From: Proteus vulgaris
GTDB taxonomy: Bacteria; Pseudomonadota; Gammaproteobacteria; Enterobacterales; Enterobacteriaceae
Assembly (NCBI RefSeq): GCF_016239305.1
Contig: NZ_JAEHOQ010000006.1
Location: 62,001-126,000 of the forward strand
Direction of reading: 5' to 3'
DNA length: 64,000 nt
Part shown: piece after piece, positions 56,336 through 64,000 of the stretch
Numbering within the stretch: position 1 is the stretch's first letter
Layout: every line of letters starts with the position of its first letter
Made by a program: the position numbers and the translations under genes
Notes under the pieces: generated by a model
Seen by the model: only the letters and a program-made list of their open reading frames with translations
Told to the model about the DNA's origin: nothing
The model's database searches: none

Positions 56336-57727
56336 ATGCTAAAGATTTTTAATACTCTCACTCGCCAAAAAGAAGAATTTAAACCTATCCATGCAGGGAA
56401 AATAGGTATGTACGTGTGTGGCATCACTATTTATGACCTGTGCCATATTGGTCATGGACGTACATTTGTGGCTTTTGATGCCATAACCCGTTATCTGCGT
56501 TATTTAGGCTATGACGTTAATTATGTGCGTAACGTAACGGATGTGGATGACAAAATCATTAAACGTGCGATCGAGAATAATGAAACGTGTGAGCAATTAA
56601 CAACTCGCATGTTAGCTGAAATGCATAAGGATTTTGATGCATTAAATATTGCTCGTCCTGATTCAGAACCTCGTGCAACACATCATATTGCTGAAATTAT
56701 TGAATTAACAGAAGCGTTAATCAAACGTGACCATGCTTATGTTGCTGAAAACGGTGACGTTATGTTTGCGATTGACACTGATCCTGATTATGGGTTGCTT
56801 TCTCGTCAAGATTTAGAACAACTGCAAGCAGGTGCTCGTGTTGAAGTGGCTAACGTGAAACGTAATCCAATGGACTTCGTTTTATGGAAAATGTCTAAGC
56901 CGGGTGAACCAAGCTGGGAGTCTCCATGGGGAGCGGGTCGTCCTGGTTGGCATATTGAATGTTCTGCAATGAATGGTAAAGAGTTAGGACACCATTTTGA
57001 TATTCATGGTGGTGGCTCAGATTTAATGTTCCCACACCATGAAAATGAGATTGCTCAATCCACCTGTGCTCATGATGGCCCATATGTGAATTACTGGATG
57101 CATTCCGGTATGGTGATGGTAGACAAAGAAAAAATGTCTAAGTCACTTAATAACTTTTTCACTATTCGTGATGTATTAGCTTATTACGATGCTGAAACTG
57201 TGCGTTATTTTTTATTATCCGGTCATTATCGTAGTCAGCTTAATTACACTGAAGAGAATTTAAAACAAGCACGTACCGCTTTAGAGCGTCTCTATACATC
57301 ATTACGTAGTACTGATGCCAATGCACAACCAGCCGGCGGCGAAGCGTTTGAAGCACTGTTTATAGAAGCAATGAATGATGACTTCAATACACCAGAAGCG
57401 TATTCAGTATTATTTGATTTAGCGCGAGAAGTAAATCGCTTAAAAACCGTGGATATGAATAAAGCTAATAGTTTAGCAGCGGTGTTACGTAAATTAGCTA
57501 AAGTATTAGGGCTGTTAGAGCAAGATCCTGAAACCTTTTTACAAAGTAGCGTTAAAGCAGACGATGCTGGTGAAGTTGAAAAAATTGGATCCTTAATTCA
57601 ACAACGTAATGATGCACGTAAAAATAAAGATTGGGCTGCAGCCGATGTTGCGCGTGATGCATTAACTGCGATGGGGATTGTTTTAGAAGATGGTCCTCAA
57701 GGAACAACTTGGCGCCGTAATAATTAA
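56336..57727 (+). CDS. cysS: Cysteinyl-tRNA synthetase
   Basis: The 463-residue class I enzyme charges tRNA(Cys). HIGH appears in [14 protein letters not shown] in [10 protein letters not shown], and zinc ligands include Cys28 (MYVCGIT) and the Cys of HIECSAMN with HHENE. Length and most of the sequence match E. coli CysS (461). It is a single-gene unit ended by a strong hairpin. Confidence 0.98.
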   Translation: MLKIFNTLTRQKEEFKPIHAGKIGMYVCGITIYDLCHIGHGRTFVAFDAITRYLRYLGYDVNYVRNVTDVDDKIIKRAIENNETCEQLTTRMLAEMHKDFDALNIARPDSEPRATHHIAEIIELTEALIKRDHAYVAENGDVMFAIDTDPDYGLLSRQDLEQLQAGARVEVANVKRNPMDFVLWKMSKPGEPSWESPWGAGRPGWHIECSAMNGKELGHHFDIHGGGSDLMFPHHENEIAQSTCAHDGPYVNYWMHSGMVMVDKEKMSKSLNNFFTIRDVLAYYDAETVRYFLLSGHYRSQLNYTEENLKQARTALERLYTSLRSTDANAQPAGGEAFEALFIEAMNDDFNTPEAYSVLFDLAREVNRLKTVDMNKANSLAAVLRKLAKVLGLLEQDPETFLQSSVKADDAGEVEKIGSLIQQRNDARKNKDWAAADVARDALTAMGIVLEDGPQGTTWRRNN

Positions 57728-57766
57728 TATAATTAACGGATAATTATACTTAATATGAGCTTGTTA

Positions 57767-57803
57767 TAAAAATATCGGATATTCAATATCCGATATTTTT
57801 TTT
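57767..57803. terminator. cysS terminator
   Basis: A long stem, AAAAATATCGGATATT with AATATCCGATATTTTT, around one base is followed by more Ts. Confidence 0.88.
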
Positions 57804-57827
57804 GCTATTTATTATTTAGTATTTAAT

Positions 57828-58271
57828 TTATTGACTAATAATACTGGTTTCTCTTTCATTATCTTTTTGTTTATCTTTAAAATAATTTATGACATTCTCA
57901 GAAAAAAAGAGCCTATGAGTTAAGATAACTATAATAGAAAAAGCAATAAAACCAAATTCAGACATATTGGTTAATGACATCGAAACACTTAGTATAAAAA
58001 ATAGCGAAATAGATAAACATACCCATGATATTTTTAAAAATGAGTAAGCGTTTTTACTGTTTCTTGCGAGCTTTATCCATGCAATAACTTGTATTATCAT
58101 TGTGATAATCAGACACAACATAATAAATAGTCCTACGAGCATCGTTTGCCCACCGCCCATTGCCATTGCTAATAAATAAATGGGCGCTCCAGCAACCAAT
58201 ATAAACAAACTTACACCTAAAAATAGTACTGAAATAACTTGGATCCATAAAAGTACTATAGGCCTTTCCAT
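57828..58271 (-). CDS. Small membrane protein of unknown function
   Basis: The protein has 147 residues if it starts at the ATG at 58271 (TAGGAG lies 6 bp before it, giving MERPIVLLWIQV); an in-frame ATG at 58289 lacks a ribosome site. Four hydrophobic segments (about 5-30, 36-60, 75-95 and 100-122) suggest an inner-membrane protein with a short charged tail (KDKQKDNERET). I do not recognise the family. It stands between cysS and fruK, where E. coli has ybcI, which is a different protein as far as I can tell. Confidence 0.7.
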   Translation of the reverse strand: MERPIVLLWIQVISVLFLGVSLFILVAGAPIYLLAMAMGGGQTMLVGLFIMLCLIITMIIQVIAWIKLARNSKNAYSFLKISWVCLSISLFFILSVSMSLTNMSEFGFIAFSIIVILTHRLFFSENVINYFKDKQKDNERETSIISQ

Positions 58272-58507
58272 AATATCTCCTAAAAACAAAATAAGTTTTT
58301 ATTAGCTTTAGAATATCTTTATTGACTTTTATTAAAGTGAAGTTTATCGAATAAATAGAAAAAATAAAGTTTGATCTAATAATAAATAAATATTAATCAA
58401 TTAAAGAGATTCTATTTTAGAGTTTTTATAAGTATGGCATTAATATATTTAATTGGAACAGTGGTAATTCTACTTAATATCATTCGATATACCACTGGTA
58501 TTATTAC

Positions 58508-59449
58508 TTATAATTTTAGAGGGGTTAATTCTACTTCTGCCATCATTTTGGCTAATTGTTCGCGATCACGGATACCAACATTGGTCTGACTCACAGCAAG
58601 AGCTGAAACAGCTGTTGCAAGGCGTAATGTATGCTCGCTGGTTTGTCTCATCATTAGTCCATAAATTAGGCCGCCAACCATAGAATCACCGGCACCTACG
58701 GTGCTGACAACATCACATTTAGGGGGGGTTGCCATCCATGCGCCAGATGCATTTACCCACATTGCACCTTGCTCACCTAACGAAATCACAACGTGAGCAA
58801 TACCTTGTTGACGTAATGCTTGGGCAGCTTGTACAACATCAGAAAGTTCAGGTAAAGGTCTGCCAGCCCAAATTTCTAATTCATGATGATTAGGTTTAAC
58901 AAGCCAGGGTGAGGCTTTTAACCCTGCGACAAAAGCGTCTCGGCTACTGTCAAAGATCAAACACATACATTCGCTGCGTAAACGTGTCATCCATGTGGTG
59001 AAATCATCCAGATCAACACTAGAAGGTACACTACCACTGACACAGATCATATCAAATTGACCAGCCCAGCTTAGTGTATCATTCACGAAACGAGTCCAAT
59101 CTTGTTTTGTAATTTCAAAACCAGAAAAATTAAAATCAGTAACTTTGCCATTAGGCTCGGTAAGCTTCACATTAATACGAGTACGGCCTTCAACCATTTG
59201 AAAACGGTTTGCAATACCGGAATCACTAAACTCTTTTTGAAATCCATCTTGATTTTCTTTGCCTAAAAATCCGCCAACAGTGACATCAACACCGAGACTT
59301 TTTAAGACCTTAGCAACGTTAATACCTTTACCAGCAGCATGAAAGCCTGCTGTTTTAACACGATTAACTTCACCAAGCTCAATAGGATTACTTAAACCAA
59401 CAAGATCATAAGCAGGGTTAAGTGTGATGGTCGCAACTCTGCGTTTCAT
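58508..59449 (-). CDS. fruK: 1-Phosphofructokinase FruK without FruA/FruB neighbours
   Basis: The 313-residue PfkB-family kinase turns fructose-1-phosphate into fructose-1,6-bisphosphate. HAAGKGINVAKVLKSLG and STVGAGDSMVGGLIYGL are the signatures; overall wording follows E. coli FruK (RRVATITLNPAYDLVG) so closely that a fruK identity is firm. In E. coli it is the middle gene of fruBKA, whose other members are the fructose PTS; neither is here. The promoter keeps a perfect Cra site. A 29-codon ORF ends one base before its ATG. Confidence 0.93.
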   Translation of the reverse strand: MKRRVATITLNPAYDLVGLSNPIELGEVNRVKTAGFHAAGKGINVAKVLKSLGVDVTVGGFLGKENQDGFQKEFSDSGIANRFQMVEGRTRINVKLTEPNGKVTDFNFSGFEITKQDWTRFVNDTLSWAGQFDMICVSGSVPSSVDLDDFTTWMTRLRSECMCLIFDSSRDAFVAGLKASPWLVKPNHHELEIWAGRPLPELSDVVQAAQALRQQGIAHVVISLGEQGAMWVNASGAWMATPPKCDVVSTVGAGDSMVGGLIYGLMMRQTSEHTLRLATAVSALAVSQTNVGIRDREQLAKMMAEVELTPLKL

Positions 59450-59450
59450 G

Positions 59451-59540
59451 CTAGTTCCTTACCTTAAATAAAAGAATAGGCATCATTTTTTGCTGTTGTT
59501 TAGCAATGATAGAGATACCTTGAGTGGGTAGGCCGAGCAT
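59451..59540 (-). CDS. 29-residue small ORF coupled to fruK
   Basis: ATG at 59540 has a good ribosome site (AGGAG, 5 bp before) and encodes MLGLPTQGISIIAKQQQKMM followed by PILLFKVRN. Its stop is one base from the fruK start, and the fruK ribosome site lies inside its end, so translation is likely coupled. It occupies the place of fruB in the fru operon but shows no likeness to FruB. It could be a leader peptide or a remnant. Confidence 0.5.
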   Translation of the reverse strand: MLGLPTQGISIIAKQQQKMMPILLFKVRN

Positions 59541-59614
59541 AAAATCTCCTGTTAGATGGAAGGTAAAAAAGATCTAAATATCACAAAATAACAACTAAGA
59601 TCGCATCATTAGGC

Positions 59615-59626
59615 TGAATCGTTTCA
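59615..59626. promoter_or_regulatory. Cra (FruR) operator
   Basis: TGAATCGTTTCA is a perfect match to the Cra consensus TGAATCGWTTCA, just downstream of the fruK -10 box, as in fruBKA of E. coli. Confidence 0.9.
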
Positions 59627-59627
59627 A

Positions 59628-59655
59628 ATTATAACGTGTAATTTAGTACAAACAA
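59628..59655 (-). promoter_or_regulatory. fruK promoter
   Basis: On the minus strand TTGTTT (59655-59650), a 16-bp spacer and TATAAT (59633-59628) form a sigma-70 promoter abutting the Cra site. Confidence 0.7.
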
Positions 59656-60035
59656 TGTTCTTTTGCCTAATAAAAGTAGAAATAAATTAGATCTAAATCA
59701 CATTTTAGTGCATTTAAGCATGAATAAATGAGTAAAAAGTGTCAGCAAAAAGGTTTGTTGCTGAAGTTTTACATTAATGGTTAAAAAGTGTTATTTATAT
59801 ATAAAATAATAACTTATATAGCCTTTTTTTATCTATTTCTTGATGAAATGTATAATATGCTGAACATTAGGGAGAGATTATACCAAGAGATACGCCTAAA
59901 AATAATGATTTAGATTTAATTAAATTTAATTAAGTTTTTTATTTTTATTTTAATTCAATTAGTTATGTTTATCTCTTTTTTGAAGAAATGATGAAATAAG
60001 GAAAAGAAGAAGAAAAAAGAAGGAAAGTGTTCAAA
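59656..60035. other. AT-rich gap between fruK promoter and ybcJ
   Basis: No gene is visible in these 380 bases. The right end is a purine-rich run of A and G on the plus strand, just before the ybcJ terminator. Confidence 0.5.
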
Positions 60036-60073
60036 AGAAAAAAAAGCACCACTTAGCGTAGTAGCGCTTTTTA
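60036..60073 (-). terminator. Terminator of folD-ybcJ
   Basis: AAAAAGCACCAC (60041-60052) and GTAGCGCTTTTT (60061-60072) pair over 12 positions with two wobble pairs, loop of 8 nt; TTT follows on the minus strand. Confidence 0.75.
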
Positions 60074-60092
60074 ATTTTAACTGACTTGCTGA

Positions 60093-60305
60093 TTATTTGC
60101 TGACACTTACCGAGAACTCACCAAAGGTGATAACTTTCCCATCAACGATTTTACAACGTTTACGGGTTTCAACTACGCCATCAACGCTAACTAAGCCTTC
60201 AGCAATGACACTTTTAGCAGCGGCTCCGCTTTCAGTCCAACCTTGAAGTTTTAATAAATCACAAAGCTCGACATAGTCGTGCCCATCTAATTGAAATGTT
60301 TCCAT
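60093..60305 (-). CDS. ybcJ: S4-like RNA-binding protein YbcJ
   Basis: The 70-residue protein is an S4-fold RNA-binding protein: LCDLLKLQGWTESGAAAKSV and VSVDGVVETRKRCKI give the short S4 alpha-L motif. E. coli YbcJ has the same size and binds RNA in vitro as far as known; its role is unclear. It starts 3 bp after the folD stop, so it is the second gene of a folD-ybcJ operon. Confidence 0.92.
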   Translation of the reverse strand: METFQLDGHDYVELCDLLKLQGWTESGAAAKSVIAEGLVSVDGVVETRKRCKIVDGKVITFGEFSVSVSK

Positions 60306-60308
60306 TAA

Positions 60309-61181
60309 CTAATTATTTCCTGTTTCAGGATCGTGGTACTCTTCACATGCTTGTAAAGTGTTTTGAATAAGTGTGGCGACGGTCATTGGGCCGACACCAC
60401 CAGGGACCGGCGAAATCCAACCTGCGCGTTGTGATGCGACTTCAAATTCAACATCGCCCACCACTTTACCACTTTCAAGGCGATTAATACCGACATCAAT
60501 GACAATTGCACCAGGTTTAATCCATTCACCGGGAATAAAGTTAGGTTTACCTACTGCTACAACGACAAGATCAGCGTGTTCAACATGAAAACGCAAATCT
60601 TTAGTAAAGCGATGAGTAACTGTTGTTGTACAGCCCGCAAGTAAGAGCTCTAGGCTCATTGGGCGACCCACAATATTTGATGCACCAATAATAACCGCAT
60701 TTAAAGCATTCATTGGGATATCACAACGTTCTAGCAGTGTGACAATACCGCGAGGCGTACAAGGGCGTAATTTGGGCGCACGTTGGCATAAGCGACCGAC
60801 GTTGTAGGGATGAAAACCATCTACATCTTTATCTGGACGAATACGTTCTAGCACTTTAACGTTATCAATTCCGGCTGGTAAGGGGAGTTGGACGAGAATA
60901 CCATCAATGGTGTTATCTAGATTAAGCTGGTCGATAAGGTTTAATAAATCAGCTTCACTGGTAGTATCTGGTAAGTCATAAGAGCGAGAAATAAAACCAA
61001 CTTCATCACAAGCACGGCGTTTACTTCCGACATAAATCTGTGATGCAGGGTTATCACCCACTAAAATAACAGCTAAACCAGGCGCTCGTTTTCCTGCATT
61101 AATACGTTGTTTTACTTTTTCGGCAACTTCGCTTCTGATGGTCTGCGCAATCGATTTCCCATCTATAATTCTTGCTGACAT
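60309..61181 (-). CDS. folD: Methylene-THF dehydrogenase/cyclohydrolase FolD
   Basis: The 290-residue bifunctional enzyme interconverts 5,10-methylene-THF, methenyl-THF and 10-formyl-THF. [20 protein letters not shown] holds the catalytic Lys, [10 protein letters not shown] follows, and [18 protein letters not shown] is the NADP-binding motif. Length is near E. coli FolD (288). It leads the folD-ybcJ operon and is divergent from tRNA-Arg, as at argU of E. coli. Confidence 0.97.
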   Translation of the reverse strand: MSARIIDGKSIAQTIRSEVAEKVKQRINAGKRAPGLAVILVGDNPASQIYVGSKRRACDEVGFISRSYDLPDTTSEADLLNLIDQLNLDNTIDGILVQLPLPAGIDNVKVLERIRPDKDVDGFHPYNVGRLCQRAPKLRPCTPRGIVTLLERCDIPMNALNAVIIGASNIVGRPMSLELLLAGCTTTVTHRFTKDLRFHVEHADLVVVAVGKPNFIPGEWIKPGAIVIDVGINRLESGKVVGDVEFEVASQRAGWISPVPGGVGPMTVATLIQNTLQACEEYHDPETGNN

Positions 61182-61297
61182 CTATACATCCAAATTATTC
61201 AATTACGGTATTGCTCTATTTTGTCAGATCAAGAGCAATCTGTCAGTCGAATACTTGCCATATTTTAACCATATAGTTTGATATTGTTGAAAAATCG

Positions 61298-61325
61298 TTG
61301 ACTCTCAGAATGTTGAACGTATAAT
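61298..61325 (+). promoter_or_regulatory. Promoter of the tRNA-Arg gene
   Basis: TTGACT (61298-61303), a 16-bp spacer and TATAAT (61320-61325), near consensus and 46 bp before the tRNA. Confidence 0.8.
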
Positions 61326-61371
61326 TCACACCCGTTATCAGCAGTGATTGCTGACGTCTAATCTCTTCTAG

Positions 61372-61448
61372 GCGCCCTTAGCTCAGTTGGATAGAGCAAC
61401 GGCCTTCTAAGCCGTAGGTCACAGGTTCGAATCCTGTAGGGCGTACCA
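61372..61448 (+). tRNA. argU: tRNA-Arg (anticodon TCT)
   Basis: A 77-nt tRNA with encoded CCA. The anticodon arm reads CGGCCTTCTAAGCCG with TCT in the middle, the D-arm has AGCTCAGTTGGATAGAGC and the T-arm CAGGTTCGAATCCTG. The acceptor stem is GCGCCCT with AGGGCGT, so the first pair is G-U where E. coli argU has G-C. It reads AGA codons, common in this AT-rich genome. Phage DLP12 is inserted at argU in E. coli, and phage-like genes follow here too. Confidence 0.97.
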
Positions 61449-61469
61449 TTTAAAATCAGTGAGTTACAA

Positions 61470-61504
61470 GATTTTAAAAAGAAACCCGCAAGAGATGCGG
61501 GTCA
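61470..61504 (-). terminator. Terminator of the phage operon near the tRNA
   Basis: ACCCGC (61484-61489) and GCGGGT (61497-61502) pair around 7 nt, followed on the minus strand by TTCTTTTT. Confidence 0.75.
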
Positions 61505-61519
61505 AGTAACGGGTCAAGT
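61498..61519. repeat. Two direct repeats CGGGTCAAGT near the presumed attachment site
   Basis: Copies at 61498-61507 and 61510-61519 are 12 bp apart, about one helical turn. Closely spaced direct repeats beside an attachment site are typical of arm-type integrase or excisionase sites. Confidence 0.45.
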
Positions 61520-61524
61520 TAGCA

Positions 61525-61713
61525 TTACAGTTTTTCACTTCTAACCCACTCTTCATAGACATGTTCTGGCCAGCCTAAAAACGTACCACCTTTTGTTCTT
61601 TCTGGTCTGGGAAACTCATTTCGTTTTGCGTACATTCTCCAAATTGTAGGTTTGCTTTTGCCAGTTAACTGGATCATTTCCTTCCACTTAATGTATCGAG
61701 TCACAGTTGTCAT
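61525..61713 (-). CDS. AlpA-like phage DNA-binding protein
   Basis: The 62-residue protein has a MerR/AlpA-like winged helix: IKWKEMIQLTGKSKPTIWRM, then NEFPRPERTKGGTFLGWPEHVYEEW, the common AlpA ending. Such proteins activate integrase or act as excisionases in P4-type elements and prophages. Its start overlaps the preceding stop by 4 bp (ATGA). It is the gene nearest the tRNA; a function in excision is a reasonable guess. Confidence 0.8.
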   Translation of the reverse strand: MTTVTRYIKWKEMIQLTGKSKPTIWRMYAKRNEFPRPERTKGGTFLGWPEHVYEEWVRSEKL

Positions 61714-62027
61714 TTTTTATTTCCTTCCCTATACCCGTTCTCCATAATGCACTGTGCGATAGTCGCTGGTGGGTTATCCCAATGGGCATCAAAAATGATA
61801 TCGTTTAAATGATATTTACTGATGTCATCTAAAGTCTTAGGTAAGGTGTCATGGGGTAATTTTAAACAAATAGAATCACCCGTCATGCTTACTGCAATAT
61901 CAATGATCTGCTCAGTGGTAAAATCTGTTTTACGATAACCGGCTTTCCAGACTGCATCAGTTATATCACCGGGATCACTACCTGCATTTTTGATGACACT
62001 AACGAGATTGAAATCTAAAGTTGTCAT
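61710..62027 (-). CDS. Phage hypothetical protein, 105 aa
   Basis: I do not recognise this acidic 105-residue protein. It has two similar-looking segments, NAGSDPGDITDAVWKAGYR near the N-terminus and NPPATIAQCIMENGYREG near the C-terminus, which may be a repeated small fold. It is translationally coupled on both sides: TAATG with the gene before and ATGA with the AlpA-like gene after. It has no signal peptide or membrane segment. Confidence 0.65.
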   Translation of the reverse strand: MTTLDFNLVSVIKNAGSDPGDITDAVWKAGYRKTDFTTEQIIDIAVSMTGDSICLKLPHDTLPKTLDDISKYHLNDIIFDAHWDNPPATIAQCIMENGYREGNKK

Positions 62028-62635
62028 TAATCATCATCCTTAATTAAGCTGTAAACTTTATCAGCAATATCAAAAGCATTATCAGCCACTGCTAATACAA
62101 GTAATTTAGGATCACCAAATGATTTTTTTGTCAGAAGTGAAAAATCGAAAAGCACACTTTTGCTATCTTTTGTTTTCAGCATTCCCGTAATAACACGGCC
62201 AAATAGTAGATAAGGCAAGGCTAAATACATGGACTGCAATAAAGGTGCTTCACCTTTAATAAATTCCTGCTCAAAAAGACGATTAAATGACGGGTACTTA
62301 TCTTTGATTAAAGTGAGTTTTGTTTTATAGTAGGGATAGAAATTTTCATCCTTCTCTTGCTTATAATGAATAGCGACATAAGAACCATCGTCATATGATT
62401 TAATATGTGTATATTCAGCATCGCTAGGAATTGCTTCATCAAATTGAATAACAATATCATCACTGAATTCAGAGTTGTGTTTCATGCGTAATACTACATG
62501 CCCATTAGACACTTCGATATGTTCAGCGTTGATATGTACACAGTTAGTAACAAGACGAACATCATCACTCATTTTTAATAATGTAAGTGCAGCTCTTAAT
62601 TGGCTTGTCTCGATGTAAGGTAATTTAGTTGTCAT
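62027..62635 (-). CDS. Phage protein, 202 aa, possibly sliding-clamp-like
   Basis: The 202-residue protein is not firmly recognised. The stretch HINAEHIEVSNGHVVLRMKH followed by alternating strands resembles the N-terminal domain of DNA polymerase III beta clamps, where a residue run ending in TDGHRL occurs, and some phages carry short clamp-fold proteins. The length suits one to two clamp domains. This is only an impression of pattern. It starts after a 12-bp gap and ends in a TAATG coupling to the next gene. Confidence 0.6.
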   Translation of the reverse strand: MTTKLPYIETSQLRAALTLLKMSDDVRLVTNCVHINAEHIEVSNGHVVLRMKHNSEFSDDIVIQFDEAIPSDAEYTHIKSYDDGSYVAIHYKQEKDENFYPYYKTKLTLIKDKYPSFNRLFEQEFIKGEAPLLQSMYLALPYLLFGRVITGMLKTKDSKSVLFDFSLLTKKSFGDPKLLVLAVADNAFDIADKVYSLIKDDD

Positions 62636-62647
62636 TTTTTACCGTCC

Positions 62648-63229
62648 TTAGTGCATAGTTGGCATAGCTAGAAATCCGTTATTAGCTTCTAACTCGCGAA
62701 TATAATCATCATGAAGAATACAGAGCCCTTCACGTCCTTTTTCTGATAGGCGAGGACCATGTTCAAGGGAGATGTCCAGAAAGCCGATATAGGCTTTTAT
62801 GATGAAGTCAGGACAATAATCTTTATAGATACCCCCTAACTCTTCGATAAGAATGCTTTCAAAATGGCTTGCAAGACAAAGGCGCAAAGAAGTTGGGTAA
62901 ATGGTTAAAGCGTTTTCTCCGTTACTGTAAATAGTGGCAAGATCAACACCGCCTTCTTCATTACGAATTTCAGTGGTGCCATTCTTTTCTTGTAGTTCAC
63001 GAATAAAGCAAGTTGCTACCACCCAGCGCCAGACAGAAATTCTCTGTTCAGGTGTTAATGTTTCAGGTTCATCAGCTAACTTACCCATGACTGCAGCGGC
63101 TAAATATAAACCTTTCAATAACTCTTTATCGTATTGACCTGATTCAAGGGCTGTTACAGCTTCAGAGTAAGATATTAAAGCACCATCATCAGAAATAACG
63201 CCATTACTAGTATCAGTAAAATAAGCCAT
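62648..63229 (-). CDS. Phage hypothetical protein, 193 aa
   Basis: This acidic 193-residue protein is mostly helical by composition, with VWRWVVATCFIRELQEKN in the middle. It has no signal peptide and no catalytic motif that I recognise. It is coupled to the Rha-like gene by a TAATG junction and therefore belongs to the same early transcript. Confidence 0.65.
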   Translation of the reverse strand: MAYFTDTSNGVISDDGALISYSEAVTALESGQYDKELLKGLYLAAAVMGKLADEPETLTPEQRISVWRWVVATCFIRELQEKNGTTEIRNEEGGVDLATIYSNGENALTIYPTSLRLCLASHFESILIEELGGIYKDYCPDFIIKAYIGFLDISLEHGPRLSEKGREGLCILHDDYIRELEANNGFLAMPTMH

Positions 63230-63927
63230 TATTTACCCTCCCAGCCAATTGCCTGAAACAATCCCATTTTTGGATGATGCCAGCGAGTGCCACGTTTTTC
63301 GGCTTCACTCATCATTGCCTTGAATGCAGATATAAAATCAGCTTCATGAATAATGGCCATAGGCCTAGGCATACCTTCGGGCGTAAGAATAGTTATTTTA
63401 TTTTTGCGAACATTGAACTGTTTGGTGAGTGTTTTGCATTTATCCACCGTCATACCTGATTTAGTTCTCGCCAGAGAGTACCCAATCCAACCTACAGGGA
63501 TCGTTCCTTGTTTTATTTGCTCAACGACTTCATTCACTTGTTCAACTTTTTGCTCTACATGAGATATACGGCGTTCGCTTTCTAAGTTAGCCAGCGCCAT
63601 AGCAGCAATAATTTCTGCTTGTGATTTTGGTTTGACTCGTTCATCTTCAAGTTCTTTCCAGCGATCAACTAACCGAGCTGTAAACTCTGGGGACAGTTGC
63701 GCAACGACAATGATACTGTCTCGTTTACCTTTTTCACCTGTGAAAACATAATGTAGTGGAGTGGTTCCGTTTGCTGCTTTAATCCCATCCACCGTTGGTG
63801 GTTCGGATATAACATTTTTCTCTGCCAACCGTTCGATAGTTCTTTTAACACTATCTTCACGGCTACCAACTAATTCGGCGATCTCTTTAGAGGTCATTGA
63901 CGCATTGGTGCTAATTAAATTATTCAT
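63229..63927 (-). CDS. Rha-like phage regulatory protein
   Basis: The 232-residue protein begins with a helix-turn-helix-like part (MTSKEIAELVGSREDSVKRT, about 12-31) and then the segment VAQLSPEFTARLVDRWKELED, as in phage Rha/antirepressor proteins. A coiled coil (about 115-145) and a C-terminal domain with GTRWHHPKMGLFQAIGW follow. Rha-type proteins interfere with lysogeny control or host functions in phages. It has a good AAGGA ribosome site and leads the operon within the window; earlier genes may lie beyond the right edge. Confidence 0.75.
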   Translation of the reverse strand: MNNLISTNASMTSKEIAELVGSREDSVKRTIERLAEKNVISEPPTVDGIKAANGTTPLHYVFTGEKGKRDSIIVVAQLSPEFTARLVDRWKELEDERVKPKSQAEIIAAMALANLESERRISHVEQKVEQVNEVVEQIKQGTIPVGWIGYSLARTKSGMTVDKCKTLTKQFNVRKNKITILTPEGMPRPMAIIHEADFISAFKAMMSEAEKRGTRWHHPKMGLFQAIGWEGK

Positions 63928-64000
63928 ATTGACTATCCTTAGTGTATTAATTGACTTTTACCTTGTGAGATAAGCAAAGTGGCGCTATTGATGAGTAGTT

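Larger units (their letters stand above)
61449..64000. mobile_element. Left end of a prophage or related element at tRNA-Arg
   Basis: After the tRNA the sequence changes to five tightly packed minus-strand genes: an AlpA-like small DNA-binding protein, three unknown proteins and a Rha-like phage regulator. All junctions overlap or nearly so. Such early-gene operons next to a tRNA 3' end indicate an integrated element. No integrase is found before the window ends, and the far attachment site is out of view. Confidence 0.75.

Overview
The window is chromosomal DNA of a low-GC member of the Enterobacterales, most likely Proteus. Housekeeping proteins align closely, from memory, with their E. coli counterparts, the sequence is AT-rich by eye, and much of the gene order is the E. 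coli htpG-to-folD/argU segment with insertions and losses. A speF-type ornithine decarboxylase fits P. mirabilis better than the ornithine-negative Proteus species, but the species is an inference.

Layout. 1-2.5 kb: a pirin gene (cut by the left edge) diverges from a YcaC-like isochorismatase-family hydrolase; a YceI-family secreted protein follows. 3-10 kb: a five-gene operon for oxamate carbamoyltransferase (AllF, AllG, AllH), carbamate kinase (AllK) and an MFS transporter, convergent with an AllS-like LysR regulator. It looks like the energy-yielding end of anaerobic allantoin breakdown, without the upstream enzymes. 10-14 kb: a CPBP membrane protease and a three-gene phospholipid operon (YnbA-like, PlsC-like, YnbB-like). 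14-15.5 kb: an orphan LuxR/FixJ-type regulator with a degenerate receiver in a very AT-rich gap. 15.9-19.6 kb: a sucrose/fructoside set (LacI regulator, GH32 hydrolase, fructokinase) with no transporter. 19.8-35 kb: rarD, purT, a decayed gene, then htpG-adk-hemH-wzz-gsk-ybaL-fsr-ushA-ybaK-ybaP. 35.9-37.3 kb: a short trimeric autotransporter with an asparagine-layered coiled-coil stalk. 37.7-48 kb: copA/cueR copper efflux, ybbJ-qmcA, cnoX, ybbO, tesA/ybbA-ybbP. 48-58 kb: speF, ynaI, an MFS gene, purK-purE, lpxH, ppiB, cysS. 58-61.4 kb: a small membrane protein, an orphan Cra-controlled fruK, ybcJ-folD and tRNA-Arg(UCU). 61.5 kb to the end: the first genes of a prophage-like element next to that tRNA, the same hotspot that DLP12 uses in E. 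coli.

The strongest unexpected signal is inside copA. A slippery heptamer in the correct register is followed after 4 nt by an H-type pseudoknot with perfect 11-bp and 9-bp stems and an immediate -1 frame stop. This predicts a 206-residue copper chaperone carrying three HMA domains, parallel to CopA(Z) of E. coli. In E. coli the all genes sit between ybbP and purK. Here that slot holds speF-ynaI-MFS, and the all genes are about 45 kb away.

All functional assignments come from reading protein sequences and recalling family features; no database search was run.
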